64,000 nucleotides of DNA from Agromyces cavernae (GCF_021044935.1 NZ_JAJNMP010000001.1:806001-870000), one strand, 5' to 3'. Counted from the stretch's first letter, positions 8,541 through 17,461 are shown. Notes: generated from the letters alone by a model not told the origin. Numbers and translations: made by a program.

Positions 8541-9152
8541 CTACAGCGGCCGGGAATCGGCGATCGCCTGCTCGAGGCGAGCAGGGCTGAAGAGTCGCAG
8601 TTTCGTCGCCGACTCGACATGCACTGGAGCACGGATGATCTCGCGTGCGATCTCCTCGAGTTTCATCGCTTCCGCACCACCGCCCGCCACCTCGGTCGTC
8701 ACCAGCAGTTCGAGCACACCGTGGGAGGCCGCGCCTGTTAGGTCGCCACCGGCGAACTCGTCGGCGATGTGATCACCGTCCCAATCGAGGAGCGGCCGAG
8801 GATTCATCACCCGGATGTCGACGGCCTCGCGGCGTGCGAATGCGCGCATGAGTTCGCTGCGACGAAGCTCGAGCCGCTCGCGAACCGGGAGATCCTCGAA
8901 TTTCGGCCCGCGAGCGGCCCCGCTGAAGACTGGGCTCCCGCCGCGGACATCGTTCTCGCCCGGGTCACCGCCTGCGCTCCTTCGCTCGGTCTCGTTGACG
9001 TCTCCGCCGTATCGACCTCGTGGTCGGTGTGTATCGGCGAAATCCGCGACGGCGTCGCGGAGAATCGCCTTCTTCGTCGTGTCGAGGTAGTAGGCCAAGT
9101 CATCCACGAGCCGACTTGTGGATTCATCGATTTTCACCGTCTTCTCATGCAT
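8541..9152 (-). CDS. Ribbon-helix-helix protein with a degenerate nucleotidyltransferase-like C-terminus
   Basis: 203 residues. Residues 1-45 look like a CopG/RHH DNA-binding fold (KTVKIDESTSRLVDDLAYYL, then TTKKAILRDAVADFA). After a variable Gly-rich linker the C-terminus reads like an MNT nucleotidyltransferase (RSELMRAFARREAVDIRV, LELLVTTE, APVHVESATKLRLFSPARL), ending in ...DSRPL as MNT proteins end in ...AVPL. The catalytic GS and DxD residues are absent: the GS position is lost and DLDLLV has become VLELLV. It may therefore be a DNA-binding protein with a dead enzyme fold. Start ATG 9152 follows GGGGGA. No partner toxin gene is adjacent. The fold assignment is by eye. Confidence 0.65.
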   Translation of the reverse strand: MHEKTVKIDESTSRLVDDLAYYLDTTKKAILRDAVADFADTHRPRGRYGGDVNETERRSAGGDPGENDVRGGSPVFSGAARGPKFEDLPVRERLELRRSELMRAFARREAVDIRVMNPRPLLDWDGDHIADEFAGGDLTGAASHGVLELLVTTEVAGGGAEAMKLEEIAREIIRAPVHVESATKLRLFSPARLEQAIADSRPL

Positions 9153-9190
9153 CGCGCATCCCCCGGGTGGGGTTCCCCTTTCAAGTCCGG

Positions 9191-9218
9191 TGCCGAAGTG
9201 CCGAAGTGCCGAAGTGCC
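9191..9218. repeat. Tandem TGCCGAAG octamers (3.5 copies)
   Basis: Three perfect copies plus TGCC lie just upstream of the RHH gene. An identical array of three copies lies at 52987. Confidence 0.85.
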
Positions 9219-9347
9219 GGGCTTCGGGATCGATGCTCCCCACCGCGCGACCGAGGAGATGGGGCTCCGGCGGCGGTGTGGGAGAACGAAGGCAACTTCG
9301 CTATGTCGAGGACGAGTCCGCCGCGTCCCCGGATCGGATCGCACGCA

Positions 9348-10028
9348 TCAGGAGCCCGATCGCCTCGCAAGCCCGCATTCGTAGGCGAGCACGACGGCCT
9401 GCACGCGGTCGCGCAGGCCGAGCTTCGCAAGGATCCTCGTGACGTGCGTCTTGACGGTCGCCTCACCCATGAACAGCTCGGCGCCGATCTCGGCGTTCGA
9501 CCGGCCGCGCGCGAGCGCCCGCAGGACCTCGAGTTCGCGGCCGGTCAGCTCGGCGAGTCGGCGCGGCACCGCGTCACTCGGCGGTGGCTCGCGCACGTAG
9601 GACTCCACCAGTCGGCGCGTCACAGATGGAGCGAACAGGAGCTCGCCACTGTGCGACGCCCGGATGGCCGCGGCGAGCTCCGCCGGCGTCGCCGTCTTGA
9701 GCAGGAACCCGCTCGCGCCCGCGCGCAGCGCGCCGAAGACGTATTCGTCGAGGTCGAACATGGTGAGCATGACCACGCGGGCCTCGGGGCGCGACTCGTG
9801 TACGAGCCGGACCCCCTCGATGCCGTCGACACCGGGCATCTGCACGTCCATGAGCACGATGTCGGCACGGTGGGAGGCGGCTTCGCTTGCGGCTGACATC
9901 CCGTCGGTGGCCTCCGCCACAACTCGCAGGTCGGCCTCTGCGTCGATGATCGCGCACAGGCCGCGACGGATGAGGTGCTGATCATCGGCGACGAGGACGC
10001 GGATCTGCGCGGTTGAGGCCTCAGTCAT
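9348..10028 (-). CDS. Two-component response regulator, NarL/LuxR family
   Basis: 226 residues. The receiver domain has the acidic pair (VLVADDQHLIRRG), the phospho-acceptor Asp in DIVLMDVQMPGVDGIE, the Thr in VVMLTMFDLDEYV and the Lys in GFLLKTATPAEL. The C-terminal LuxR helix-turn-helix is complete (LTGRELEVLRALARGRSN and GEATVKTHVTRILAKLGL). It should be phosphorylated by the kinase encoded immediately upstream, which it overlaps by ATGA. Targets are unknown; the divergent membrane-protein gene at 12049 is a candidate. Confidence 0.93.
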   Translation of the reverse strand: MTEASTAQIRVLVADDQHLIRRGLCAIIDAEADLRVVAEATDGMSAASEAASHRADIVLMDVQMPGVDGIEGVRLVHESRPEARVVMLTMFDLDEYVFGALRAGASGFLLKTATPAELAAAIRASHSGELLFAPSVTRRLVESYVREPPPSDAVPRRLAELTGRELEVLRALARGRSNAEIGAELFMGEATVKTHVTRILAKLGLRDRVQAVVLAYECGLARRSGS

Positions 10029-11854
10029 GATCGCACCATGGGCTCGACGGGCATCGTCGCCTCGACGGCGAAGCCGCGGGCCTCCCGGCCCGCGCGGAAC
10101 GCACCGCCGAGTTCGTGGACGCGCTCGGCCATCCCGGCCAATCCGAAGCCGCCCCCGATGCCGTCCGTGGCGACGGGGCGATCTATCGCGTGCCCGTCGT
10201 CGACGACCCGAACCGACAGCACGCCCTCCTCGACCTCGACCGAGATGCGTACATGCATCGCGTCGGAGTGCCGAACCACGTTCGTGAGGCTCTCCTGGAC
10301 GATGCGGTACACGGTGTCCTCCAGTCCCGAGGGAATGGAACCCGCTTCGAGCACGATCTGCAGGCCGGTGCTCCGCAGGCGGTCGACCATCGCCGGGAGG
10401 GGGTCGCGGGCTGCCCCAGCGAGGCCGGGGCTGCCGATCGCACCCGAGTCGAGCAGGTCGAACATCATCGCGAGTTCGGTGAGCGCCTGCTCCGCCGTCG
10501 TGTCGATGGTGCTGAGCGCTTGGCGGGCGGCCGCGGGATCGCCATCGCGCAGCGCTCGCACGGCCGAGGCTTGCAGCACCATCACCCCGACGGCGTGGCT
10601 TGCGACGTCGTGCAGATCGCGGGCGATCCGCAGCCGCTCCTCGCGCCGGGCATCGTCGATGCGGGCATCGAGGTTCGCCCGGAGCTCGTCGGCGCGGGCC
10701 CTGGCCGCTCGGTCGGAGCGGTCGTGCGCCGACCACTCGTGTCCCGCGAAGGCCGGCAGCGCGATCAAGGCGACCGTGATCGGCACGTTCTGAGGATCGT
10801 CGACTGCGACCCACGCGATGGTGGCCGCGGCGAGCAGGGAGAGGCACGCCCAGTGGATCGGGCGGCCCGCAACGCCCGCAGACCATGCCAGCAGGACGAT
10901 GCACAGTAGGGCGGTCGCGATGAACGGCAGCCACCCGATCGCGGCGAACCCGACGACGACGGCGGCCCCGCCCAGTGCCGGTGCCGTGAGGCGATTCCGC
11001 CCGAGGGTGCACACCGGCAGACCGACGGCAACGGTCCACGCGAGTGGAGACGACCTGGCGACCTCCGAGGTCCCGACCTCGACGACGCAGAGGGCGAGCA
11101 GCACCGCTGCGACGCCGATGTCGACGACCCACCGAGTGCGCCGCCGCGGAGCCGTCGCGGGGGTCGGCGCCGGCGCGGCCCGCAGGAGGCCGAGCAGCCA
11201 CCGCAGCTCGGTCACGGCCTGCCTCCCGCGCGCGGCGATCGACTCGATGAGGTCGATATCGAGGTCGCGCTTCGCCGACGCGGCATCCGATCGCATTCCC
11301 TCCACCGCGTCCCTTAACAGGGCGAGCGCCTGTCCGCCGAGCCGGGCGCGTTCGTCGGCGACGATGCTGGCGGCGACGGATGCGGCATCCGTCGACTGCA
11401 GCCGGGTGGCCGTCGCTCGCGAATGCTCGGCCGTGCGCGCACGACGTTGCACGATCAGCCCGTACGCGAACACCGAGGCGGTCAGCAGAAGTGCGAACAC
11501 GAGGGTGGCCGAGGGCGGCGGTGACTCGACGATCGAGCTCAGCGGGATGGCCAGCGCCACGGCGACGCCCGGCCAGAGCGGGGCGTGGCGGCCCAGCGCG
11601 TAGACGGCGATGAGGACCGGCGCGAGGAAGGCCGGATTGTCGTCGGTGACGTGCGTGAACGCGAGCGCCCACTGCAGGGCCGCCAGTCCCGCTCCGGCGG
11701 TCAGCGGCCGTTGGGGCAGCAGGAGGGTCGATGCGGCGGCCGCCGCCGCGGTCGGAATCGCCCAAGCCGTCGTCGGTACGAGGAACAGCCCCACCCAGAG
11801 CCCGCACGCGGCGGCCACGACGGTTTCGGCGATTGAGGGGCGGCGCAGCCTCAT
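10025..11854 (-). CDS. HisKA_3-type sensor histidine kinase with a duplicated, inactive first half
   Basis: 609 residues. The C-terminal kinase is typical: H-box RIARDLHDVASHAVGVMVLQ near residue 420, IVQESLTNVVRHS (N-box-like) and the GGGFGLAGMAERV glycine loop. Unusually, the protein repeats the plan. Residues 1-140 are a bundle of membrane helices, followed by a DHp-like helix pair ending in GRQAVTELRWLLGLLR, as HisKA_3 domains do, but with no phospho-acceptor His (the ELHD position reads LLRD). Then a second bundle of helices leads to the active kinase. It overlaps the regulator gene by ATGA. ATG 11854 is chosen because the first helix follows at once; it is divergent from the gene at 12049. 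Confidence 0.9.
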   Translation of the reverse strand: MRLRRPSIAETVVAAACGLWVGLFLVPTTAWAIPTAAAAAASTLLLPQRPLTAGAGLAALQWALAFTHVTDDNPAFLAPVLIAVYALGRHAPLWPGVAVALAIPLSSIVESPPPSATLVFALLLTASVFAYGLIVQRRARTAEHSRATATRLQSTDAASVAASIVADERARLGGQALALLRDAVEGMRSDAASAKRDLDIDLIESIAARGRQAVTELRWLLGLLRAAPAPTPATAPRRRTRWVVDIGVAAVLLALCVVEVGTSEVARSSPLAWTVAVGLPVCTLGRNRLTAPALGGAAVVVGFAAIGWLPFIATALLCIVLLAWSAGVAGRPIHWACLSLLAAATIAWVAVDDPQNVPITVALIALPAFAGHEWSAHDRSDRAARARADELRANLDARIDDARREERLRIARDLHDVASHAVGVMVLQASAVRALRDGDPAAARQALSTIDTTAEQALTELAMMFDLLDSGAIGSPGLAGAARDPLPAMVDRLRSTGLQIVLEAGSIPSGLEDTVYRIVQESLTNVVRHSDAMHVRISVEVEEGVLSVRVVDDGHAIDRPVATDGIGGGFGLAGMAERVHELGGAFRAGREARGFAVEATMPVEPMVRS

Positions 11855-12048
11855 GGCGAGAGCGTACTGCCGCGCCCGTCGGCCCGCATCAGACGAACGT
11901 CGGACCCCGTATCCGACGTCAGGCGAGCGCCGTCGATCCGTGCGGTGCAACCGAGAGCACATTCGGGCGGATGTCGCCCATCGCCATTCAGCGGAGGATC
12001 AGGCCGACGCGGCGCCGCCGGCACCGCCGAGGCAGAAGGGGATCCACC

Positions 12049-12672
12049 ATGAAACTGCTTCCACTCGCGGCGTTGGCCGCCGCGGCCGTGCTCTCCACGA
12101 TCATGGCCGCGGACATCGTCTGGAACGCCCACAATTCCGACGCGGTCGGGCCATGGCTGGAAGGGTCCCATCCCTACCTGCAATCTGCCGTGAGCCTCGC
12201 GCACGGCGGCGTCTACGTGCTGCTCGGGGCGGCGCTCATTCAAGCCGGACGATCGATCGACGGCGGACGCGTGCTCGTGCGCGTGCTGCGCTGGATCATC
12301 ATCGCCGGGTACGCGATCTTCGCCGCCTTGTACGGCTGGACGGGCATCATCGATCCCGGGTACACCCCCGACGGGCTGCTCGGTTCGGTAGTCAACGGGG
12401 CATTCCTCACCAGCCTGCTCGTGCCGGTCGTCTTGGGCTTCGCCCTGATCCGCCGACGTGAGCTCCGGCTCCCGGTGATGCTCCTGATCGCTCCCGTCGC
12501 CCTGCTGCCCTTGACGATCGTGCTGGGAATGGTCGGCACGTGGGGGCACCCAGGGTACATGGAGACCGCGGTCAACTTCGGGGTGGCGCTGCTCTGCATT
12601 GCCGCATCGACGTCCGCGAACCACGATGGCCGTGCTGACTCCGTTCCGACCATCGAGACCGCGGCGGCCTGA
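12049..12672 (+). CDS. Membrane protein of unknown function, divergent from a two-component system
   Basis: 207 residues, about six hydrophobic segments, with short charged loops (RSIDGGRVLVR, RRRELR). The N-terminus (MKLLPLAALAAAAVLSTIMA) could be a signal anchor. No family is recognised. GAAGGGG lies nine bases before the ATG at 12049. The 194-base gap to the divergent kinase gene presumably holds both promoters, so the gene may be a target or input of that system; this is inference from position only. Confidence 0.75.
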   Translation: MKLLPLAALAAAAVLSTIMAADIVWNAHNSDAVGPWLEGSHPYLQSAVSLAHGGVYVLLGAALIQAGRSIDGGRVLVRVLRWIIIAGYAIFAALYGWTGIIDPGYTPDGLLGSVVNGAFLTSLLVPVVLGFALIRRRELRLPVMLLIAPVALLPLTIVLGMVGTWGHPGYMETAVNFGVALLCIAASTSANHDGRADSVPTIETAAA

Positions 12673-12687
12673 GAGCGCGGCGCGCCG

Positions 12688-14334
12688 CTAGCTCACGTCG
12701 AACGTGCGATCGTGCAGGCCCGTCGCGCCGTCGGGCACGACGCCGACGCGCTCGGCGGTCTGCACCTCGCCGTCGGCGCTGATGGCGCGCACTCGCACGG
12801 TGTGGGTCCCGGATGGGGCATCCGCCCATTCGTAGTGCCACTGCACCCACGTGTCGTCGGAGATCGCCGTCGCCAGGGTCGCCGCACGCCAATCGCTGTC
12901 GTCGAGTTGCACCTCGACCCCGGCGATGCCGACGTGCTGGTGCCAGGCGACGCCCGCGATCACGACGTCGCCCGCGGTGACCTGCTGGCCCTGCCGCGGC
13001 ACGTCGATGCGGGACTGCAGCTTGATCGGGCCGCGTTCGCTCCAGCCGCGATCGGTCCAGTAGGCGGATGCCGCGTCGAAACGGGTGACCTCGAGATCGA
13101 CGACCCACTTCGTGGCCGAGACGTACCCGTAGAGTCCCGGCACGACCATGCGCACCGGGAATCCGTGCTCGGCGGGGAGCGGCTCGCCGTTCATGCCGAC
13201 GGCGAGGATCGCGTTGCGGTCATCCTGCAGCACGGTGAGCGGGGTCGAGGCGGTGAAGCCGTCGACACTGCGCGAGAGCACCATGTCGGCGTCGGCGCTC
13301 GGGGTGGCGCGCGCGAGCAGTTCGCGGATCGGGTAGCCCAGCCACACCGCGTTGCCGATGAGGTCGCCGCCGACCTCGTTCGAGACGCACGCGAGGGTCG
13401 TCACGCTCTCCTCGAGGGGGAGCGCGAGCAGCTCGTCCCAGGTGAGCGTCACCTCGCGGTCGACGAGGCCGTGGATGCGCAGGCTCCAGGTCGCGGGGTC
13501 GACGGCCGGTACCGCGAGCGCGGTGTCGATGCGGTAGAACTCCGTGTTCGGCGTGATCACGGAGGTGAGGCCGTCGATGCCGAGCTCGGCCGATGCGGGC
13601 ACGGTCGCGCTCGTCGCCGCGCGCGGGAGTGTGATCGAGTCGCGGATCGCCGTGACGGCCCGCGTGCCAGCCTGCAGGGCGTAGCCGCCGAATGCGGCGA
13701 GTGCGCCGAGCACCGCGGCGCCGCCCGCCCAGCCGAGGAAGCGCCGTCGGTCGATCCCATTCGTTGGTCGAGGAGCGAGCGCCTCGGGATCCGCTGACGG
13801 AGCGTCGGGTCTCGAGACGCGTCCTCCTTCGCCGGGCGCTCCTCGACCAGCGGGGGTGACGCCTCCTTCGTCGGGCGCTCCTCGACCAGCGGGGAGCCGC
13901 CGCACGAGGAACTGCAACGCGAGCACGGCGCCGATCGCGGCGACCGCTGACGGCACGACGGCGAGCATCGTCGCGTTCGCGCGGGTCGCGGCGGCCACGG
14001 CGCCGACGACGCCGATGAGTCCGACGAGCACGCGACCCCATGGCGGCCTTCGCGCCTCGAGCACGCCGGCGGCGCCTGCGACGGCCACGAGCACGAGGCC
14101 GATGCCGATGAGCAGCGCGGCCTTGTCGGCCGTGCCGAACAGTGCGATCGCGGCATCCTTCGCCCACGACGGCGCGAGATCGATCAGCAGCGAACCGACG
14201 ACCACGAACGGGCTCGATGCCGGCGCGACGATGGCCGCCGTGAGCTCGCCGAGCCCGGCCCCGAACGCGACCGATGCCGCACCCGCGATCGCGGGCAGCA
14301 CCCAGCCGCGCACCGTGCCGCTCGTGTCGGGCAT
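12688..14334 (-). CDS. Molybdopterin-dependent oxidoreductase (sulfite oxidase/YedY-like) with an N-terminal membrane domain
   Basis: 548 residues. Residues 1-145 form about four to five membrane helices. Residues 147-190 are a Gly/Pro/Arg-rich linker encoded by dispersed repeats. At about 195, RRRFLGWAGGAAVLG looks like an internal twin-arginine/membrane segment. The enzyme domain follows: ITPNTEFYRIDTAL, the TLACVSNEVGGDLIGNAVW block with the molybdenum-binding Cys, HGFPVRMVVPGLYGYVSATKW, and a C-terminal dimerisation domain (GVAWHQHVGIAGVEVQL, WHYEWADAPSGTH). The active site should face outside the membrane. The substrate is unknown; sulfite or oxidised sulfur/nitrogen compounds are usual. 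It is divergent from the quinone reductase at 14429. Confidence 0.9.
   Translation of the reverse strand: MPDTSGTVRGWVLPAIAGAASVAFGAGLGELTAAIVAPASSPFVVVGSLLIDLAPSWAKDAAIALFGTADKAALLIGIGLVLVAVAGAAGVLEARRPPWGRVLVGLIGVVGAVAAATRANATMLAVVPSAVAAIGAVLALQFLVRRLPAGRGAPDEGGVTPAGRGAPGEGGRVSRPDAPSADPEALAPRPTNGIDRRRFLGWAGGAAVLGALAAFGGYALQAGTRAVTAIRDSITLPRAATSATVPASAELGIDGLTSVITPNTEFYRIDTALAVPAVDPATWSLRIHGLVDREVTLTWDELLALPLEESVTTLACVSNEVGGDLIGNAVWLGYPIRELLARATPSADADMVLSRSVDGFTASTPLTVLQDDRNAILAVGMNGEPLPAEHGFPVRMVVPGLYGYVSATKWVVDLEVTRFDAASAYWTDRGWSERGPIKLQSRIDVPRQGQQVTAGDVVIAGVAWHQHVGIAGVEVQLDDSDWRAATLATAISDDTWVQWHYEWADAPSGTHTVRVRAISADGEVQTAERVGVVPDGATGLHDRTFDVS
13766..13887. repeat. Dispersed inverted repeat inside the molybdoenzyme gene
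   Basis: GGTCGAGGAGCG (13766) and CGCTCCTCGACC (13837-13848) are inverted arms, with GTCTCGAGACGC inside. A second right half with another CGCTCCTCGACC ends at 13887. All of it is in frame and encodes the linker between membrane and catalytic domains. Confidence 0.85.
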
Positions 14335-14428
14335 GCGCTCAGCGTACGACCGTCACCTGCGTACCGGATTCGAACTTCGCCGTGCGAGGCTGGGATGACC
14401 TGCCATGACCCGACGAGAGAGGTTCTCC

Positions 14429-15373
14429 ATGCCCTACGCCATCGAGTACGACGCCATCGGCGACCCCGAGGTCCTCGAGTACCGCGAGGTCGAACGCGAG
14501 ACGCCGGGCACCGGTCAGGTGCTCGTCGAGGTGCGTGCCGTCGGCGTCAACCCGATCGACTGGAAGATCCGCTCGGGTCGTCGCGCGTCGGGGCCGATCA
14601 CCGGTCCGCGTCGCATCGGGTCGGATGCCGCGGGGGTCGTCATCGCCGTCGGCGACGGTGTCGACGACTGGGCCGTCGGCGACGAGGTGATCGTTTCGGG
14701 CGCGAAGGGCGCCTATGCGACCGAGGTGCTCGCCCCCGCCGCGAAGCTCGCCCGCAAGCCCGCCGCGCTCGGCTGGGAGACCGCCGCCGCACTGCCGATC
14801 CCGGTCGCCACGGCGCACCAGGTGCTCACCTCGCTCGGGGTGAAGGAGGGTGACACCTTCCTGCTCCACGGCGGCTCGGGTGCGGTCGGCCAGGCGGCGA
14901 TCCAACTCGCGCGCAGGCTCGGTGCGACGATCATCGCGACCGCGAACGAGTCGAACCACGCTCGGGTCCGCGAGCTCGGCGCGATCCCGATCTCCTACGG
15001 TCCTGGCCTCGCCGACCGCGTGCGCGCGGTCGCGCCGAACGGGGTCGACGTGGCGCTCGACGGGGCCGGCACCGACGAGGCGATCGCGGTGTCGAAGCAA
15101 CTCGTCGCCGACCCCGATCGCATCGGCACGATCGTGCTCGGGGGGCGTGCCGCCGAGCTCGGCATCCACGCGTGGAGCGGCGGCAACCCGATCCCGCTCA
15201 CGCCTGAAGAGCAGCAGTTGCGCATCGACGCCGTGCCGCTGGCCGCCGAGCTCGCCGCGAACGGCGAGTTCGACGTCGAGATCGCCGCCCGTTATCCGCT
15301 CGCCGAAGCGGCCGACGCGCACCGGCAGAGCGAGGCCGGCGGCCTGCGCGGCAAGATCATCCTCATCCCCTGA
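14429..15373 (+). CDS. Zinc-independent NADPH:quinone oxidoreductase-type MDR dehydrogenase
   Basis: 314 residues from ATG 14429, which has GAGAGG seven bases upstream; an in-frame ATG at 14405 is less likely. The medium-chain dehydrogenase fold is clear: GroES-like half with VEVRAVGVNPIDWKIRSG and GSDAAGVV, then the Rossmann half with FLLHGGSGAVGQAAIQLARR and ATANESNHARVRELGA. No structural-zinc cysteines are present, as in the QOR subfamily. It reduces quinones or related carbonyls with NADPH in family members. It is divergent from the molybdoenzyme, and a dispersed repeat follows its stop. Confidence 0.88.
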   Translation: MPYAIEYDAIGDPEVLEYREVERETPGTGQVLVEVRAVGVNPIDWKIRSGRRASGPITGPRRIGSDAAGVVIAVGDGVDDWAVGDEVIVSGAKGAYATEVLAPAAKLARKPAALGWETAAALPIPVATAHQVLTSLGVKEGDTFLLHGGSGAVGQAAIQLARRLGATIIATANESNHARVRELGAIPISYGPGLADRVRAVAPNGVDVALDGAGTDEAIAVSKQLVADPDRIGTIVLGGRAAELGIHAWSGGNPIPLTPEEQQLRIDAVPLAAELAANGEFDVEIAARYPLAEAADAHRQSEAGGLRGKIILIP

Positions 15374-15380
15374 CCTCGTT

Positions 15381-15490
15381 GGTCGAGGAGGTCGCGCAGC
15401 GACCGTCTCGAGACCCGGTGCTGGGGTCTCGAGACGGCGCTGGCGCGCCTCCTCGACCGACGGGCACGGCGCTGGCGCGCCTCCTCGACC
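15381..15490. repeat. Dispersed inverted repeat plus an extra right half between convergent genes
   Basis: GGTCGAGGAGG (15381) pairs with CCTCCTCGACC (15448-15458), with GTCTCGAGACC and GGTCTCGAGACGG as inner arms. A further GGCGCTGGCGCGCCTCCTCG copy follows to 15490. It lies between converging genes and could fold as a terminator for both. Confidence 0.8.
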
Positions 15491-15527
15491 CACGGGTGAC
15501 GGCGCCGGCGCGCCGACTCGGCCGGCG

Positions 15528-16220
15528 CTACTCGGCCGGCGGGTGCGCCCGCACGAACACCGCCGTCGGCGCGGCGAGCGACGCGCCGATCTCCGCGGCC
15601 GACCGCTTCACGCCCTTGACCTCGAACGAGTGGCCGCCGCCCTCGAACCACTGCACCACCGCGTTCGGACCGACGCGCCGCGCGACCTCGTCGAGCTGTT
15701 CGTTGGGGGTCGCGAAGGGGTCGTTGGTGCCCTGCAGGAACAGCATCGGCACCGAGATCCGGGGCAGGTGCTCGTCGCGCGGCTTGTCGGGTTTGCCGGG
15801 AGCGTGCAGCGGGTAGCCGAGGAACACGAGTCCAGCGGCCGACATGCCCTCGGCCACGGCCATCGACGCCATGCGCCCGCCGAACGACTTGCCCGTCGCC
15901 CAGATCGGCTCGTCGGTGCTGCCGGCGTCGACGGCACGCGCGGTCGCGACATCCGTCACCGCTCGCCAGGCTGCGATCGCGGCCGGAGGACGATCGGGGA
16001 ACCGGCGTCCCGCCTCGCGGTAGGCGAAGTTGAAGCGCAGCGTTGCGAACCCGTCGTCGTTCAGCGCACGCGTGTAGCCGGAGAGGAACGGATGCTCCAT
16101 GCCCGCGCCTGCGCCGTGTGCGACGACGATCGTCGCCGATGCGCCGTCGGGACGCGCGTACACGCCCGAGACCGGTGAGCCGTCGATCTCGATCGTGATC
16201 GGTTCCTCGCGTGCGCCCAT
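15528..16220 (-). CDS. Alpha/beta hydrolase of the TEX30/KANL3 type
   Basis: 230 residues. Visible alpha/beta-hydrolase features: VVAHGAGAGMEHPF (oxyanion region) near residue 35, the nucleophile elbow GKSFGGRM near 110, acid in GTNDPF near 170 and His in GGGHSFEV near 197. The HGAGAGM and GKSFGGRM pair is characteristic of the TEX30/KANL3-like group rather than dienelactone hydrolase. No signal peptide, so cytoplasmic. The substrate is unknown. It converges with the quinone reductase. Confidence 0.85.
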   Translation of the reverse strand: MGAREEPITIEIDGSPVSGVYARPDGASATIVVAHGAGAGMEHPFLSGYTRALNDDGFATLRFNFAYREAGRRFPDRPPAAIAAWRAVTDVATARAVDAGSTDEPIWATGKSFGGRMASMAVAEGMSAAGLVFLGYPLHAPGKPDKPRDEHLPRISVPMLFLQGTNDPFATPNEQLDEVARRVGPNAVVQWFEGGGHSFEVKGVKRSAAEIGASLAAPTAVFVRAHPPAE

Positions 16221-16303
16221 GGGTCAATGCTGCCGCAATCGCGCGCCGGGTGTCCGCTGCGGCCGGCCGGCCGGCGCAAGATGCCGGCGTCCTCAGCCGG
16301 CGC

Positions 16304-17461
16304 CTACGACCCGAATGCCTCGAAGGGGCCGCCGACGCCCTCGATGATCTCGCCGGCGCCGTCGAAGAGATCGCCGACCGAGGCCGTGAGCTGCAGTACG
16401 CCGCCGGCCGCGTCGAGGGCGTCGGCGATACCGACCGTCACCTCTGCGAGGTCGCCGGCGTCTGCGCCGCGCGTGTCGGCGGCGGCGGCCTCGAGCCGGA
16501 GCTTCGCGATCCACTCGCGCTCGAGCCCGAACAGCACTGCATAGGGGAGCAGCCGCTCGTGCAGGTGGAACCGTGCGACGGGCTCGGTGTGCGTCGGCGC
16601 GTCGGCGGGGTGGGCCGGGACGGCCGAGCCCGCGGCGGCGCCGGGGCCTGCTGGCTTCCCGGCCCCCGCCCCGCCCGAGCCCTGCCCGGCCGGAACGGTC
16701 GCGCCCGGGGCATCCGCTCGCAGTTCGGCGCCGCTCGGCGACTGCAGGGCACGCAGCCGGTCGGCCTCGGCGAGCGCGAGGTATTGGCGCAGGCCCGCGA
16801 GATGCTCGCGCTTCGCCTGCGCGGGCGGCAGGTACTTGCGCCACCACGGCGGGGTGACGAAGATCGTCGCGATCGTGGCCGTGAGCGCGATGAGGGTGAT
16901 GATGAGCGCCGGCAACGAGTTGTTGAGGAGTGCGAACACGATCAGGAGCGCCTCGACGAGCATGCCGAGGTACGCGAGCAGCCTGAGCGCGCCACCGGGC
17001 CAGCCGACGCGGCGTTCGCCGATGAGCCCGTCGCGGGCCAGCGCATGCTCGATGCCGAGCAGCAGGATCTTCAGTCGGCCCGCCAGTGCGCGTCGATCGC
17101 TCGAGAATCGCCGCACCCGCGTGCTCGTGTGGTCGGGGCCGAAGAGCGCGTCGAGCAGCGACAGCTCTTCGGAGGTGAACACGGCGCCCCGCTCGACCTC
17201 GACGCCGATGGGGTCGCGTCGGCCGCTGCCGGCGAGCAGGCGCACCTTGCGCTTCACGGCGAGATCGATGAGGGCAGCGGATGCCGCACGCCGGTCGGCA
17301 TCGACGAGCAGGGCGTCACGCAGCACGGTCGAGTTGCGCTCGGGTGCGTACTGCACGACCCGCGGTGTCACGTGCTGCGTCGCGACACCGCGCGCGACGA
17401 TGCCGAGCACGAGGATGACGGCCGCGGGCGCGAGCCCGAACACGATTGCTGCGGTGAGCAC
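16304..17461 (-). CDS. DUF2207-like membrane protein
   Basis: 385 residues from a GTG start. A first membrane helix (LAPAAVILVLGIVARG) is followed by a cytoplasmic winged region with AALIDLAVKRKVRLL and FTSEELSLLDALFG, the pattern seen in DUF2207 proteins. Two closely spaced helices (near 170-220) come next, then a Gly/Ala/Pro-rich linker and a C-terminal soluble part (LPYAVLFGLEREWIAKL is also a DUF2207 hallmark). The usual extracellular N-terminal domain is absent, so this is a short form or the start lies upstream. No convincing ribosome site is visible. Function unknown. Confidence 0.72.
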   Translation of the reverse strand: MLTAAIVFGLAPAAVILVLGIVARGVATQHVTPRVVQYAPERNSTVLRDALLVDADRRAASAALIDLAVKRKVRLLAGSGRRDPIGVEVERGAVFTSEELSLLDALFGPDHTSTRVRRFSSDRRALAGRLKILLLGIEHALARDGLIGERRVGWPGGALRLLAYLGMLVEALLIVFALLNNSLPALIITLIALTATIATIFVTPPWWRKYLPPAQAKREHLAGLRQYLALAEADRLRALQSPSGAELRADAPGATVPAGQGSGGAGAGKPAGPGAAAGSAVPAHPADAPTHTEPVARFHLHERLLPYAVLFGLEREWIAKLRLEAAAADTRGADAGDLAEVTVGIADALDAAGGVLQLTASVGDLFDGAGEIIEGVGGPFEAFGS

